From NCBI GenBank assembly GCA_937920085.1, contig CALETE010000011.1, forward strand, positions 1-64,000: a stretch of 64,000 nucleotides of DNA. The letters are read 5' to 3'. Below, piece after piece: positions 36,363 to 45,065 of the stretch. The DNA comes from an uncultured Alphaproteobacteria bacterium. GTDB lineage: Bacteria; Pseudomonadota; Alphaproteobacteria; Caulobacterales; Caulobacteraceae. The translations under genes and the position numbers were made by a program. A model generated the notes under the pieces. The model saw only the letters and a program-made list of their open reading frames with translations, had not been told where the DNA came from and ran no database searches. How positions within the stretch are numbered: the first letter of the stretch is position 1; each line of letters starts with the position of its first letter.

Positions 36363-37028
36363 CTAATCGCCTCTCAACGCGGCGATATTGTCGGCATAGG
36401 CGCTGGGCCCGCCCCGGAAGACGGCTGTACCTGCGACCAGGGCAGTGGCCCCGGCCTCGACGCACTGTTTGGCTGTGATCGGCGTGACGCCGCCATCCAC
36501 CTCAAGGGGAATATCGCGACCGGTTGCATCAATCATTTGCCGAAGACGACGAATTTTCTCGAGCTGTGAGGGCATGAAGCTTTGCCCACCAAATCCAGGG
36601 TTGATCGACATGACCAGGATAAGGTCCACATCCTCCATCATCCATTCAATGACGTTTGGAGAGGTCGAGGGATTGAAAACCACCCCCGCCTTAGCGCCCA
36701 ATTCTCGGATGCGCTTTAGGGTCCGATTGAGATGCGGGCCGCTTTCAGGGTGGACGCTGATAATGTCCGCCCCAGCCGCCGCGAAAGCCTCAAGATAGGG
36801 ATCCACTGGTGCGATCATCAGGTGGACGTCAAAGGGTAAGCTGACGTGAGGTTTTAGCGCCTTCACCACATCAGGACCTATGGTGATGTTAGGCACGAAA
36901 TGGCCGTCCATGACATCAATGTGCAACCAGTCTGCACCCGCGGCTTCCAAAGCCCGCGCCTCTTCGCCAAGCCGCGCAAAATCAGCAGCGAGCAGTGAGG
37001 GTGAAATGATTGGAGGACTAGATTTCAT
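36363..37028 (-). CDS. rpe: Ribulose-phosphate 3-epimerase
   Basis: A 221-residue TIM barrel that interconverts ribulose-5-phosphate and xylulose-5-phosphate in the pentose-phosphate pathway. Visible motifs are SPSLLAADF, HIDVMDGHFVPN with the metal His and catalytic Asp, FDVHLMI, SINPGFGGQSF, and VDGGVT. Length is normal. The stop is 7 bp from the heparinase-like start and the gene follows rsmB by 37 bp, suggesting one operon. Confidence 0.96.
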   Translation of the reverse strand: MKSSPPIISPSLLAADFARLGEEARALEAAGADWLHIDVMDGHFVPNITIGPDVVKALKPHVSLPFDVHLMIAPVDPYLEAFAAAGADIISVHPESGPHLNRTLKRIRELGAKAGVVFNPSTSPNVIEWMMEDVDLILVMSINPGFGGQSFMPSQLEKIRRLRQMIDATGRDIPLEVDGGVTPITAKQCVEAGATALVAGTAVFRGGPSAYADNIAALRGD

Positions 37029-37065
37029 AGTCCCGACTTAACCCTGGCCTTGCGACTCGCCAACT

Positions 37066-38394
37066 CTAATCCGTGGTTCTGCGAAACCGTGCGACGAAAA
37101 AGCCGTCTGTACCGCCAGAACGCTGGTGTGGCAGGACTCTCAAGTCACCGGTCGGCAGCAGGCTGGCCTCCGGAGCACCGCCCTCCCCAAGGGTGATCGG
37201 CTCTCTGACCATGCTGGGGGTGAGCTTTAAGAAGGCCGCGACCTGGGCTTCGCCCTCCTCAGATTCCAAGGAGCAGACGCAATAGACCAAAAGCCCGCCA
37301 GGCCTCACCCTTTGCGCCGCAGATTGCAGCATACGGGCCTGGACCTCGGCCAGGGCTGCAATGTCACCGGGCCGAACCGCCCAGAGAACATCAGGATTGC
37401 GCCGATAGGTACCGGTGGCGCTACAGGGTGCATCGAGTAGCACAGCGTCAAACTGCCGCTTATCGGCCCATTGGGTCGCATCCGCGGCGACCACCTGTGC
37501 TGAAAGTCCCATGCGACCGAGATTAGCCTCAACCCGCTTTAGCCGGGCCGCGGATCTGTCGACGGATACCACCTGCGCGCCGGCAGCGGCCATTTGCAGG
37601 GTCTTACCGCCGGGTGCCGCGCAGAGATCCAGGGCGGTCTGGCCTGCCTTTAGGTTCAACAGTCGCACAGGTATGGCGGCGCTGGCGTCCTGGACCCACC
37701 AAGCGCCCTCGGTAAACCCGGGCCAAGCTGAGACCTCGCCACGCAGGGCCGTGCGCCAGGTTCCCCCTGCTAGAACCTCGACCTCCAAGTCCGCTTCGGG
37801 AATTGCCAGTGGGTCTTTGGGAGAGAGATCTGTGGCGGGTTCTGCAGCAATTTCCTTAGCCATGGCCAGGGCATTGTCGCGCCCATAGGCCGCCTGCCAA
37901 CGGGTGAATAGCCAAGGTGGTGCAAAGGCCTCGGCATCTGAAAAGTCTGGCGGCTCGCGGGTGAAGCCCCGAAGCACGGCATTGACCAGCCCCTTGAAAT
38001 TCCGGGTCGCCCCGGAATCGCCGGTCAGGTCAACACTGGCACTGACAGCGGCATAGGCGGGCGCACCCATGACAAAGGCCTGGGCCATACCTAGACGCAG
38101 TATGTTCAGAATCCTCTCTGGCGGTGGCTTTTTGATCTTGCCTTCCAGTGCGCGATCAATGGGGCCAAGATGGCGCAGACTGGCCAGAACCAAGGCGTGG
38201 GCAAAGCCACGGTCGCGGGGCGAGAGGGCCGCGAAACCTGGAGTCGATGTCGCCTCCTCTATTCCAGCCCGGCGCGCGAGGGCAGCGGTGAGTAGGTCGA
38301 GGGCGGCCCGTCGTGCAGGCAGGCCAGCAATGTCTTGAAAGGTTTCGGTCACGGAGGTGGGGTGCCCGCTTGGGACCCCGATTGCAAGGGTCAA
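37066..38394 (-). CDS. rsmB: 16S rRNA (cytosine-967-C5) methyltransferase RsmB/Sun family
   Basis: A 442-residue enzyme. An N-terminal NusB-like RNA-binding domain (about residues 30-160) precedes the methyltransferase. DLCAAPGGKT binds S-adenosylmethionine; the two conserved cysteines are in DAPCSATGT (release) and YCVCSLE (nucleophile). The ATG at 38394 adds about 20 residues before the NusB part, and a GTG start 14 codons later is possible. It methylates C967 of 16S rRNA. It is divergent from the SdhAF4 gene and leads the rpe/purH run. Confidence 0.93.
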   Translation of the reverse strand: MTLAIGVPSGHPTSVTETFQDIAGLPARRAALDLLTAALARRAGIEEATSTPGFAALSPRDRGFAHALVLASLRHLGPIDRALEGKIKKPPPERILNILRLGMAQAFVMGAPAYAAVSASVDLTGDSGATRNFKGLVNAVLRGFTREPPDFSDAEAFAPPWLFTRWQAAYGRDNALAMAKEIAAEPATDLSPKDPLAIPEADLEVEVLAGGTWRTALRGEVSAWPGFTEGAWWVQDASAAIPVRLLNLKAGQTALDLCAAPGGKTLQMAAAGAQVVSVDRSAARLKRVEANLGRMGLSAQVVAADATQWADKRQFDAVLLDAPCSATGTYRRNPDVLWAVRPGDIAALAEVQARMLQSAAQRVRPGGLLVYCVCSLESEEGEAQVAAFLKLTPSMVREPITLGEGGAPEASLLPTGDLRVLPHQRSGGTDGFFVARFRRTTD

Positions 38395-38431
38395 GCTGGC
38401 GAAACCCCAGGAACTGGGCTAAACACGGGTC

Positions 38432-38623
38432 ATGCGCGATAGAGATGAGTACATTCCTGCCAAGGTCCTGACGCCAGCGGCCCAAAGAGCCCTGGCCGAA
38501 GCTGAAGCCCGACGTACCGCCGCCGCCCAGCTTGAGCGCGACGCCGAAAATGGCGGACCCGCGGGACCTGAGCCCACCCGCTACGGCGATTGGGAACGTA
38601 AGGGCATTGCCGTAGACTTCTGA
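38432..38623 (+). CDS. Succinate dehydrogenase assembly factor 4 homologue (DUF1674)
   Basis: A 63-residue protein whose C-terminus PEPTRYGDWERKGIAVDF is the hallmark of DUF1674, the bacterial relatives of mitochondrial SDHAF4. That family binds the flavinated SdhA subunit before complex II assembly. It is short and helical in the N-terminal half. It is divergent from rsmB with a 37-bp gap, so the two share a very compact promoter region. No sdh genes are near. Confidence 0.85.
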   Translation: MRDRDEYIPAKVLTPAAQRALAEAEARRTAAAQLERDAENGGPAGPEPTRYGDWERKGIAVDF

Positions 38624-38717
38624 TTACGCGAGCAGGCCTCGCCCAATAGGGGCATGGGTTCGCGCCTGGGTTAAATTGTCCATAGTTTGCTGACTCCACG
38701 TTTTTGGGGCTGAATCT

Positions 38718-39725
38718 ATGGGTTGGTATCTGCGCGGTTCCCTCGCCCTTTGTGCGGCCCTGCTGGCCTCCATCGCTTGCGCTGGATCCATGCAACCCTC
38801 TGGAAATAGTGACCTCGCAGGCCCAGGCCCCTATTGGAACGCCTCATCCGATCGCGGGCCATCTTCGTCCTGCTGTGGGCAGCCCGCCGGTCAAACCCGA
38901 TATGTCCCGGTCCCTGTGCGCAGCGCTGAGGACTATTACACCTATGAGGGCGGCTATAGTTCGGCCCACCAGGGTTCCGGGGCCGCCTATCCTGTCCCAC
39001 CGCCCTATGGTCGTCCCTCTTTTGTGGGCCCTAACCTTTATCCAGAGCCGACCCCCGACTATCGGTCCGCCGGGCCCTGCTGTCACGAAACCCGCATTGT
39101 TGAGGTTCCAGTCTATAGGAGTGCACCCGCCTATCGACCCGCCCAGGCCAGACGCGGCCCTACTGTGACGCGGAAAACCTATAGCCGGCGTCATGTTCAT
39201 AACTATGCCAGCCCAGCGCCAGTCCGTTATGTCGAGCGCTATGCAGAGCCTGCACCTGTGCAGGTCATCGACATCTACATTGATGACCGCGACCGCGACC
39301 CGCCACAGGGCTGTGATCGGGGAGGAGACTATGGCCCTGGGCCGCGAAGGGAATTCCATGTCCGCAGCTATGGCGGCGCAGAGCAACACTATGGAACGCC
39401 CCGCTGTCATTATAGCCAGAGGTCGTCTTGCGGCTGTGATGATGGCCAGCCTGGCACCTCCGGTGAGGTTATCCTGGGTCAGGGCTTTAATTATAGCGAC
39501 GGCGGCGTCGGCCCCATTCCAGACAGCGGATATGTTGGCGGCGGCGGGGGCGGCGGCGGCGGAATGATCCTTAACCAGAGCAGCAACGCCTACGCCTCGG
39601 CCAGCGCCTATGCTTCATCCAGCTCTCATGTCACCGTGCACTATGGCGGCGGTGGCCATGGTGGAGGCGGCCATGGCGGCGGCGGTTGCAATACCTGCGG
39701 CGGCGGTCATGGGGGCGGTCACTAG
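38718..39725 (+). CDS. Secreted Tyr/Pro/Cys/Gly-rich protein with GGH tail
   Basis: A 335-residue protein of unknown family. A Sec signal peptide (MGWYLRGSLALCAALLA) is followed by a low-complexity body rich in Tyr, Pro, Arg and Ser with repeated Cys pairs (SSCCGQ, GPCCHE) and YxxP-like units, and an acidic IYIDDRDRD segment. The last 65 residues are nearly all Gly with His, Ser, Ala and two Cys (GGGGHGGGGHGGGGC). The body looks disordered and cross-linkable. The His/Cys/Gly tail could bind metal ions. An extracellular or envelope matrix role is a guess. No neighbour helps: pyrF is convergent. Confidence 0.6.
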   Translation: MGWYLRGSLALCAALLASIACAGSMQPSGNSDLAGPGPYWNASSDRGPSSSCCGQPAGQTRYVPVPVRSAEDYYTYEGGYSSAHQGSGAAYPVPPPYGRPSFVGPNLYPEPTPDYRSAGPCCHETRIVEVPVYRSAPAYRPAQARRGPTVTRKTYSRRHVHNYASPAPVRYVERYAEPAPVQVIDIYIDDRDRDPPQGCDRGGDYGPGPRREFHVRSYGGAEQHYGTPRCHYSQRSSCGCDDGQPGTSGEVILGQGFNYSDGGVGPIPDSGYVGGGGGGGGGMILNQSSNAYASASAYASSSSHVTVHYGGGGHGGGGHGGGGCNTCGGGHGGGH

Positions 39726-39764
39726 ACCATCCCGCCAAACCGCCAGGGCTTTCGCGAGCCTAGG

Positions 39765-40481
39765 CTAGGCCCCGGCCATTTCCATGATGATCCTCTGGGC
39801 CGCAGCCTTAGGATCATTGGCTGCGGTAATCGGGCGGCCGCAAACAATATGAGAGGCCCCCGCAGCAAGGGCCTCCGCAGGGGTCGCGACCCTGGCCTGA
39901 TCATTCTTGGCCGACCAATCGGGGCGAACCCCCGGTGTCACCACCAAAAAGTCCTTACCCCCGATCGACCTCGCTAGGGCTGCCTCATGGGGGCTTGCGA
40001 TGACGCCATCACATCCGGCCGCCAGGGCCTGATGAATGCGTCGCTCCACCAAGGATCTCGGACTTTCGGAAAACCCCATCTCGATCAGGTCCTGTTCCGA
40101 CAGGCTGGTGAGGACCGTCACCGCCAGGATCTTAAGGCTGGAACGCCCCTTGCCGCGGACAGCCGCCTCCATCACCTGGGGCTCCCCATGGACCGTCAGA
40201 AAATCACCACCGGTATCGGCCAGGACAGCTGCCGCCTTCTGGACAGTGGCCCCAATGTCGTGGAGTTTCCAATCGAGGAAGACCTGCTTGCCCTGGGCCT
40301 TGAGGTCTCGAGCCAGGTCCATGCCCCCCGTGGCAAACAGTTCGAGGCCGACCTTGTAGAAGCTAATTGAGTCGCCCAGCAGGTCGACCACCTTGCGCGC
40401 CTCATCGACGGTCGGGAAATCCAGCGGAATGATCAGACGCGGATCGGCCTTCAGACCCATTTCTGCAGCGACCAGGGTCAT
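39765..40481 (-). CDS. pyrF: Orotidine 5'-phosphate decarboxylase
   Basis: A 238-residue TIM-barrel enzyme for the last step of UMP synthesis. PLDFPTVDEA, FLDWKLHDIG (catalytic Lys/Asp) and VTPGVRPDW (phosphate binding) are clear. GGGAG 6 nt before the ATG at 40481 fixes the start over ATGs at 40505, 40487 and 40460. It lies divergent from marC, with about 75 bp between them. Confidence 0.96.
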   Translation of the reverse strand: MTLVAAEMGLKADPRLIIPLDFPTVDEARKVVDLLGDSISFYKVGLELFATGGMDLARDLKAQGKQVFLDWKLHDIGATVQKAAAVLADTGGDFLTVHGEPQVMEAAVRGKGRSSLKILAVTVLTSLSEQDLIEMGFSESPRSLVERRIHQALAAGCDGVIASPHEAALARSIGGKDFLVVTPGVRPDWSAKNDQARVATPAEALAAGASHIVCGRPITAANDPKAAAQRIIMEMAGA

Positions 40482-40556
40482 GGACATCTCCCGACATGCG
40501 CGCACGCCCCCAAGCAGAAGGTCGGCGCCCGTTTCAAATTAGGCTAAGAGTCAGAC

Positions 40557-41249
40557 ATGAGCCCCGAAAACTTTGCGGTCAACTTCTTCATCGCCCTCTT
40601 CGCCCTGATCGATCCGATCGGGAATGTGCCCCTATTTGCGGCGGCGACCGAGGGCGTGCGGAGCAAAGATGCCCGGTTGATTGCGGTCTATGTGGCGGTT
40701 GTCGTCCTGTTATTCCTGACTTTCTTCTATTTTACAGGCCTCAGCCTACTGGCCTTTTTCGGAATTTCCCTGCCGGCCTTCCGCATTGCTGGCGGCATCA
40801 TCCTGTTCCTGCTGGGCCTGGAAATGGCCAGAGACGACTTCACCGCGACCTTTGCCATCGACGACGACGGGGTGCAGCTTCACGGGGCAGCAGGTGCCCG
40901 CAAGCGATTCGAGCGGATGATCGTGCCCTTCACCATGCCCCTGCTGATCGGGCCCGGCGCCATCTCCACCGTGATCATCTATGCCAGTGAATCCAAGACC
41001 TATGGCCTCATGGGAACTCTCATCGGTCTGGGTGTGTTTATCGCCATCGCCATTTCGACCATGCTGTCTTTCTGGGCCGCGCCACTGATCTCCAAGCTGA
41101 TGGGCAAGATCGGCCTGACGGTCATTGTCCGCATTCTGGGGCTGATCCTCTGCGCCATGGCGGTACAGTTCGTCCTGGCTGGGGTCGCGGACTCGACGCA
41201 CGGCATGATCTCAAAAAGCGCATCAGCCCCCTACCAGTCCAAAAAATAG
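40557..41249 (+). CDS. MarC family integral membrane protein
   Basis: A 230-residue inner-membrane protein with six transmembrane helices. FIALFALIDPIGNVPLF near the N-terminus and the GPGAIS segment near residue 140 are the usual MarC signatures. Despite the name, the family is not an antibiotic efflux pump, and its function remains unknown. It is divergent from pyrF and followed 46 bp later by the oligoendopeptidase. Confidence 0.92.
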   Translation: MSPENFAVNFFIALFALIDPIGNVPLFAAATEGVRSKDARLIAVYVAVVVLLFLTFFYFTGLSLLAFFGISLPAFRIAGGIILFLLGLEMARDDFTATFAIDDDGVQLHGAAGARKRFERMIVPFTMPLLIGPGAISTVIIYASESKTYGLMGTLIGLGVFIAIAISTMLSFWAAPLISKLMGKIGLTVIVRILGLILCAMAVQFVLAGVADSTHGMISKSASAPYQSKK

Positions 41250-41295
41250 CCGACACCGACTTGGCGGTTCGCTCGGAGGTCAGCTAGATGCGCCT

Positions 41296-43086
41296 ATGAA
41301 CGCTCCGACCACCTTCGAGAACCTGCCCCAGTGGCGACTAGATGACCTCTACACAGACCGGAACGATCCCAAGATCGAGGCCGATCTCGCCGACGCCAAG
41401 GCAGCCAATGATGAGCTGGTCAAGCTTAAGGGCCGGTTCCTGGCCATGCGCAGTGACCCCCTGCATTTGGGCGAACTGCTCGACCACGGGATAAGCCTCT
41501 ATGAGCGCGCGACCAACGCCATGTGGAGCGTCGGTGCCTATGCCTCTCTGTCGGCGTCCACGGCGCGGGACGATGCGGCCTGGGCCAAGTTTGAAGGCGA
41601 CCTGCGGACCCGTTCCTCTCAGATTGCCGCAGAAAGCCTCTTTTTCACCCTCGAACTCAACCAGCTGGACGACAACGAGCTAGAGCAAGCCTTCAAGACT
41701 CATGCGCCCGCCGCCCGCTGGCGGCCCTGGATGCGCCGGGTGCGCCTGTCGCGACCCCACGAGCTGTCCGCTGACCTTGAGCGCCTGTTGGTTGACCGCG
41801 GTCCTGGCGTCGCGAACTGGACCCGGCTGTTTGATGAGACCCTGGCCAAGCTGACCGCCAAGGTTGGGCGCGAAGACCTGACCCTGCCTGAGGCCCTAAA
41901 CCGCCTGTCAGATCCCAGCGCCGAGCGACGCAAGCAAGCCGCCCAAGGGCTGGCCAAGGCCCTGGAAGCCCGGACTTCAGTCCTGGCCCTATCCCTCAAC
42001 ACCCTGGCCTTCGAAAAGCAGGTGGAGGATCGCTGGCGGCGCTATGCCAATCCTGCAGCCTACCGACACCTGGCCAATGAGGTGGATGCCGACGCCGTAG
42101 AGGCCCTGGAGGCCGCGGTCGTCGAGGCCTATCCCAGTGTCAGTCACCGCTATTATCGGCTGAAGGCCAAGATCATGGGCCGCAAGACCCTGGATTATTG
42201 GGACCGCAATGCGCCGCTGGAAACCGGCCAGCCCCGGACCTATAGCTGGGCCCAGGCCCAGAGCATGGTGCTGGACAGCTTTTCCGACCTGGCCCCCAAA
42301 TTCGCCGACACCGCCAAGACCTTCTTCGCCAATCCCTGGATTGATGCCCTGCCAAGGTCTGGCAAGCAGTCCGGAGCCTATTCCCATCCAGTCACCTCCC
42401 AGCGCCACCCCTATGTCTTCATGAACTATATGGGTGAGCGGCGCGATGTCCTGACCCTGGCCCACGAACTGGGCCATGCGGTGCACCAGACCCTGTGCGC
42501 GCCCCTGGGTACCCTGCTGGCCGACACCCCCTTAACCCTGGCCGAAACCGCCTCGATCTTTGGTGAAGGCCTGGTGTTTGAACGTCTGCTGGCCGGTGCC
42601 ACCAAGGCTGAACGTCTGGGCCTGCTGGCCGGTCAGATCGAGGATGGCCTCAATACCGTGGTCCGGCAGATCGCCTTTCACCGGTTCGAGAGCCGCTTCC
42701 ACGCCGCCCGGATGGAGGGCGAACTGGCACCCGCCGACATCAGCGCCCTGTGGATGGAGGTCATGGCCGAGAGCCTGGGCCCGGCGGTCAAGCTGAACCC
42801 TGGCTATGAGCACTATTGGGCCTATATCACCCACTTCGCCCACGCCCCGTTCTATGTTTATGCCTACGCCTTCGGTGACCTATTGGTGCGCGGCCTGATG
42901 GAAGCCCGCCGGGACAACCCCGAGGCCTTCGCCCCCCTGTATGAAGACCTCTTGGCGGCTGGCGGCACCAAGACCTATGTGGAAGCCCTAAAGCCCTTTG
43001 GCCTCAACCCCCGCGAAAAGGCCTTCTGGGCGGCGGGGATGAAGCAGCTGGAGCGGCGGGTAGATGCCTTTGAGGCGCTGATCTAA
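41296..43086 (+). CDS. M3 family oligoendopeptidase F
   Basis: A 596-residue cytosolic zinc peptidase with an alpha-helical fold. The active site HELGHAVHQ (about residue 394) and a downstream ligand Glu in ETASIFGEG identify the PepF/M3B group, and the length agrees. It cuts medium-size peptides of about 7-17 residues. An out-of-frame ATG sits 8 nt upstream of the start; GGAGG is 16-20 nt ahead. It probably shares a transcript with marC. Downstream lies an AT-rich foreign-looking gene. Confidence 0.94.
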   Translation: MNAPTTFENLPQWRLDDLYTDRNDPKIEADLADAKAANDELVKLKGRFLAMRSDPLHLGELLDHGISLYERATNAMWSVGAYASLSASTARDDAAWAKFEGDLRTRSSQIAAESLFFTLELNQLDDNELEQAFKTHAPAARWRPWMRRVRLSRPHELSADLERLLVDRGPGVANWTRLFDETLAKLTAKVGREDLTLPEALNRLSDPSAERRKQAAQGLAKALEARTSVLALSLNTLAFEKQVEDRWRRYANPAAYRHLANEVDADAVEALEAAVVEAYPSVSHRYYRLKAKIMGRKTLDYWDRNAPLETGQPRTYSWAQAQSMVLDSFSDLAPKFADTAKTFFANPWIDALPRSGKQSGAYSHPVTSQRHPYVFMNYMGERRDVLTLAHELGHAVHQTLCAPLGTLLADTPLTLAETASIFGEGLVFERLLAGATKAERLGLLAGQIEDGLNTVVRQIAFHRFESRFHAARMEGELAPADISALWMEVMAESLGPAVKLNPGYEHYWAYITHFAHAPFYVYAYAFGDLLVRGLMEARRDNPEAFAPLYEDLLAAGGTKTYVEALKPFGLNPREKAFWAAGMKQLERRVDAFEALI

Positions 43087-43247
43087 CATCGGCTCACGGC
43101 TGAGTTCTGTAGCGGGCGTCGAGAAATGGAACGCGATAGCCAACACCGTCCTGGTTGAAAATTTTTCGACACTCGGAATTGGCGAGACAGACGCTGATTT
43201 GCGTAGCAAGATCAGCCGTGGCGGATTCATCGGGATTTCTTGATTCA

Positions 43248-44084
43248 ATGTCTGATAGCGAAGGCAGCCGCCGCTCTAAGGCTTGTGTACTAGCGCTGCT
43301 TGGAGGGCTCCTTGTAGTTGCAGGCATCCTTTCCTTTGTCGCGTGGAACGTCCGATCTGCCTTTAAGGAAGCACTCTACAAGGCTTACCCCGAACACGAA
43401 GAACAATGGAGGCCTGGCAATAAAGGCAGCAAACAAGCCACTTGGGTCGAAGCGCGGCAAGCCTGGAATGCCGATGCTGCGCTCGACGTTTCCGTTTTCC
43501 AGATCATCCTTGGATTTGTCGGAATAGCCGGGGTTGCCTTCACCGTAAGATATACGCGGCTCGCATGGCTGGAAGCCGAAAAGAGCGCCACTGCTGCTCT
43601 CCTTGCCCTCAAGCATTCAGAAAAGAGCGCTGAAAGACAACTTCGGGCGTATGTGACGGTAGAAATGAGAGGGGCCACTATGCTCCCCGATGGGACCATC
43701 GAGGCCTCTATTGAAACTATCAATAGAGGGCAGACGCCCGCGAAAAACTTGTTTGTTAAGTGGTCTTTGTCCGTAGATGCATTAGATCCCAGTAGCAAAT
43801 CAATAGAATATTTATTGAGTGTTGCTCATAATCCTGTCGAAAATGTGTCTATGATGCTTGGTCCAAGTGATAAAAAATCCAATCAATCTATCTCTACCCC
43901 GTTTGATGTTAAACTAATAAATGAAATTTACACTGGAAAATCTGCCCTTTGTGTCACAGGTATTGTTCACTATATTGATGCTTTTGAAGAAAAAAGGGAA
44001 ACACGGTTTGCTCACCTCTACAGTGGGCGAATTTGGTCGGTGGAAAACGGCCGGTTTAGCAACTACGGGAACGACTACACATAA
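43248..44084 (+). CDS. AT-rich gene: two-TM membrane protein of unknown function
   Basis: A 278-residue protein. Two transmembrane helices (about residues 14-37 and 86-110) flank a basic, Gly/Trp/Lys-containing loop; after residue 115 comes a helical stretch (EKSATAALLALKHSEKSAERQ) and a beta-rich C-terminal domain (AYVTVEMRG, TINRGQTPAKN). The pattern is familiar from orphan membrane proteins in genomic islands. DNA from about 43640 to 44080 is much more AT-rich than both sides, indicating horizontal acquisition. The ATG at 43248 is the best start; the open frame reaches back to 43155. Context offers no function. Confidence 0.65.
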   Translation: MSDSEGSRRSKACVLALLGGLLVVAGILSFVAWNVRSAFKEALYKAYPEHEEQWRPGNKGSKQATWVEARQAWNADAALDVSVFQIILGFVGIAGVAFTVRYTRLAWLEAEKSATAALLALKHSEKSAERQLRAYVTVEMRGATMLPDGTIEASIETINRGQTPAKNLFVKWSLSVDALDPSSKSIEYLLSVAHNPVENVSMMLGPSDKKSNQSISTPFDVKLINEIYTGKSALCVTGIVHYIDAFEEKRETRFAHLYSGRIWSVENGRFSNYGNDYT

Positions 44085-44274
44085 CCCGGTCAACGCCAAG
44101 GCGATCAATTTCCCAACCATCAAATGTCTCCGCTTCTGGTGGCATAGGTAAGCGGTGGCCGTGACGCCCGCGTCGGATTGGGTACTTTTGCTACCTCCCG
44201 CCGAGCCTAACGCCGAATTAGCGCCACACTCGCGCCCTAGGGGTTAGGGTCTACTAAAACACCCGGAGCGCATC

Positions 44275-44919
44275 ATGGATCGTCGTCACCTTCTGCTGGG
44301 GCTGGCCCTAGCGGCTGTGCCGCAGCTGGCCCTGGCGGGAACCAAGCCGCCTGTCCCTTTGAGCAAGGTGTTTGTCTTTCTGGATAAGTATCTGGCCCTG
44401 CCCACGGCTGAGCGGAACCGGTTCGGACCGGTCTATGCCATTTTGGTGGACGACAAACCAGCGCCAGGTCTTAAGGCCGTGATCCTGGAGGCCGATGGTC
44501 GCCGAACGCCCCTGGTTCTTGGTCCAGATGGACGACCCAAGGCCCTGCCGACCCTGGCTCAGTTGCAGACAGCGAAACTTGAAGTTGACGTTCCGGCGAC
44601 GACCAAGATGGGCATTCGCCTGTCGATTGTGCCCCTGCTTCCCCTGACCCAAGACCTGTCGGCCAAGGATTTGGACCTGGCCATTGCCCAGGCCAACCGC
44701 GGGGTTTCAAGCATTGCCGGGCCAATGCGTTTTGCTGTGCCCAAGCTGCAAGGGGTTGGCTTCGTGGGCGCCGGGTCGGGCACCCTGCGCTTTGCCGATG
44801 GCAAGGAAACCCCCCTGCGCTTGTCGAATGGCGTCCCCATTTACGACCCAAAGCTCGCCAAGGGTGCGGTCGCCGTGGTTCTGGCCCGCGCGCCCAGCAA
44901 GCTCGAATTCAAGGACTGA
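44275..44919 (+). CDS. Exported hypothetical protein
   Basis: A 214-residue protein with a Sec signal peptide (MDRRHLLLGLALAAVPQLALAG). GGAG stands 6 nt before the ATG. The mature part is alpha/beta with many Lys-Ala-Pro segments and no recognisable motif. The region VYAILVDDKPAPGLKAVILEADGR repeats the feel of domains near molybdoenzyme operons, but I cannot place it. It precedes the repeat element and the convergent molybdoenzyme. Confidence 0.7.
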   Translation: MDRRHLLLGLALAAVPQLALAGTKPPVPLSKVFVFLDKYLALPTAERNRFGPVYAILVDDKPAPGLKAVILEADGRRTPLVLGPDGRPKALPTLAQLQTAKLEVDVPATTKMGIRLSIVPLLPLTQDLSAKDLDLAIAQANRGVSSIAGPMRFAVPKLQGVGFVGAGSGTLRFADGKETPLRLSNGVPIYDPKLAKGAVAVVLARAPSKLEFKD

Positions 44920-44943
44920 ATTCCCGCCGCATCCCTTAGCCAC

Positions 44944-45058
44944 CCGGTCACCCCGTCGAAGGACGGGGTCCAGGTCATAAAGCGCAGACTTCTTTCGGGA
45001 TCCTAAGAAACGAGCACCGGAGATGTATCTGGACACCGGCCTTCGCCGGTGTGACCGG
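44944..45058. repeat. REPIN-like inverted pair of 30-nt hairpin repeats
   Basis: Copy A (44944-44973, plus) and copy B (45029-45058, minus) share 26 of 30 bases, start with CCGGTCAC and end with GTCCAG. Each forms an 8-bp stem around a GAAG loop. The four differences are two base-pair swaps in the stem (C-G to A-T and T-A to G-C), so the hairpin is kept. The two copies face each other over a 55-bp spacer, the typical REPIN/BIME layout. The translated minus strand gives VTPAKAGVQ, a familiar signature of dispersed intergenic repeats in several proteobacteria. Confidence 0.75.
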
Positions 45059-45065
45059 TGGTAGG

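Noticed and set aside
43087..43247. Possible regulatory or remnant sequence before the AT-rich gene
   Set aside because: I found no repeat, tRNA end or integrase trace to mark an insertion boundary.
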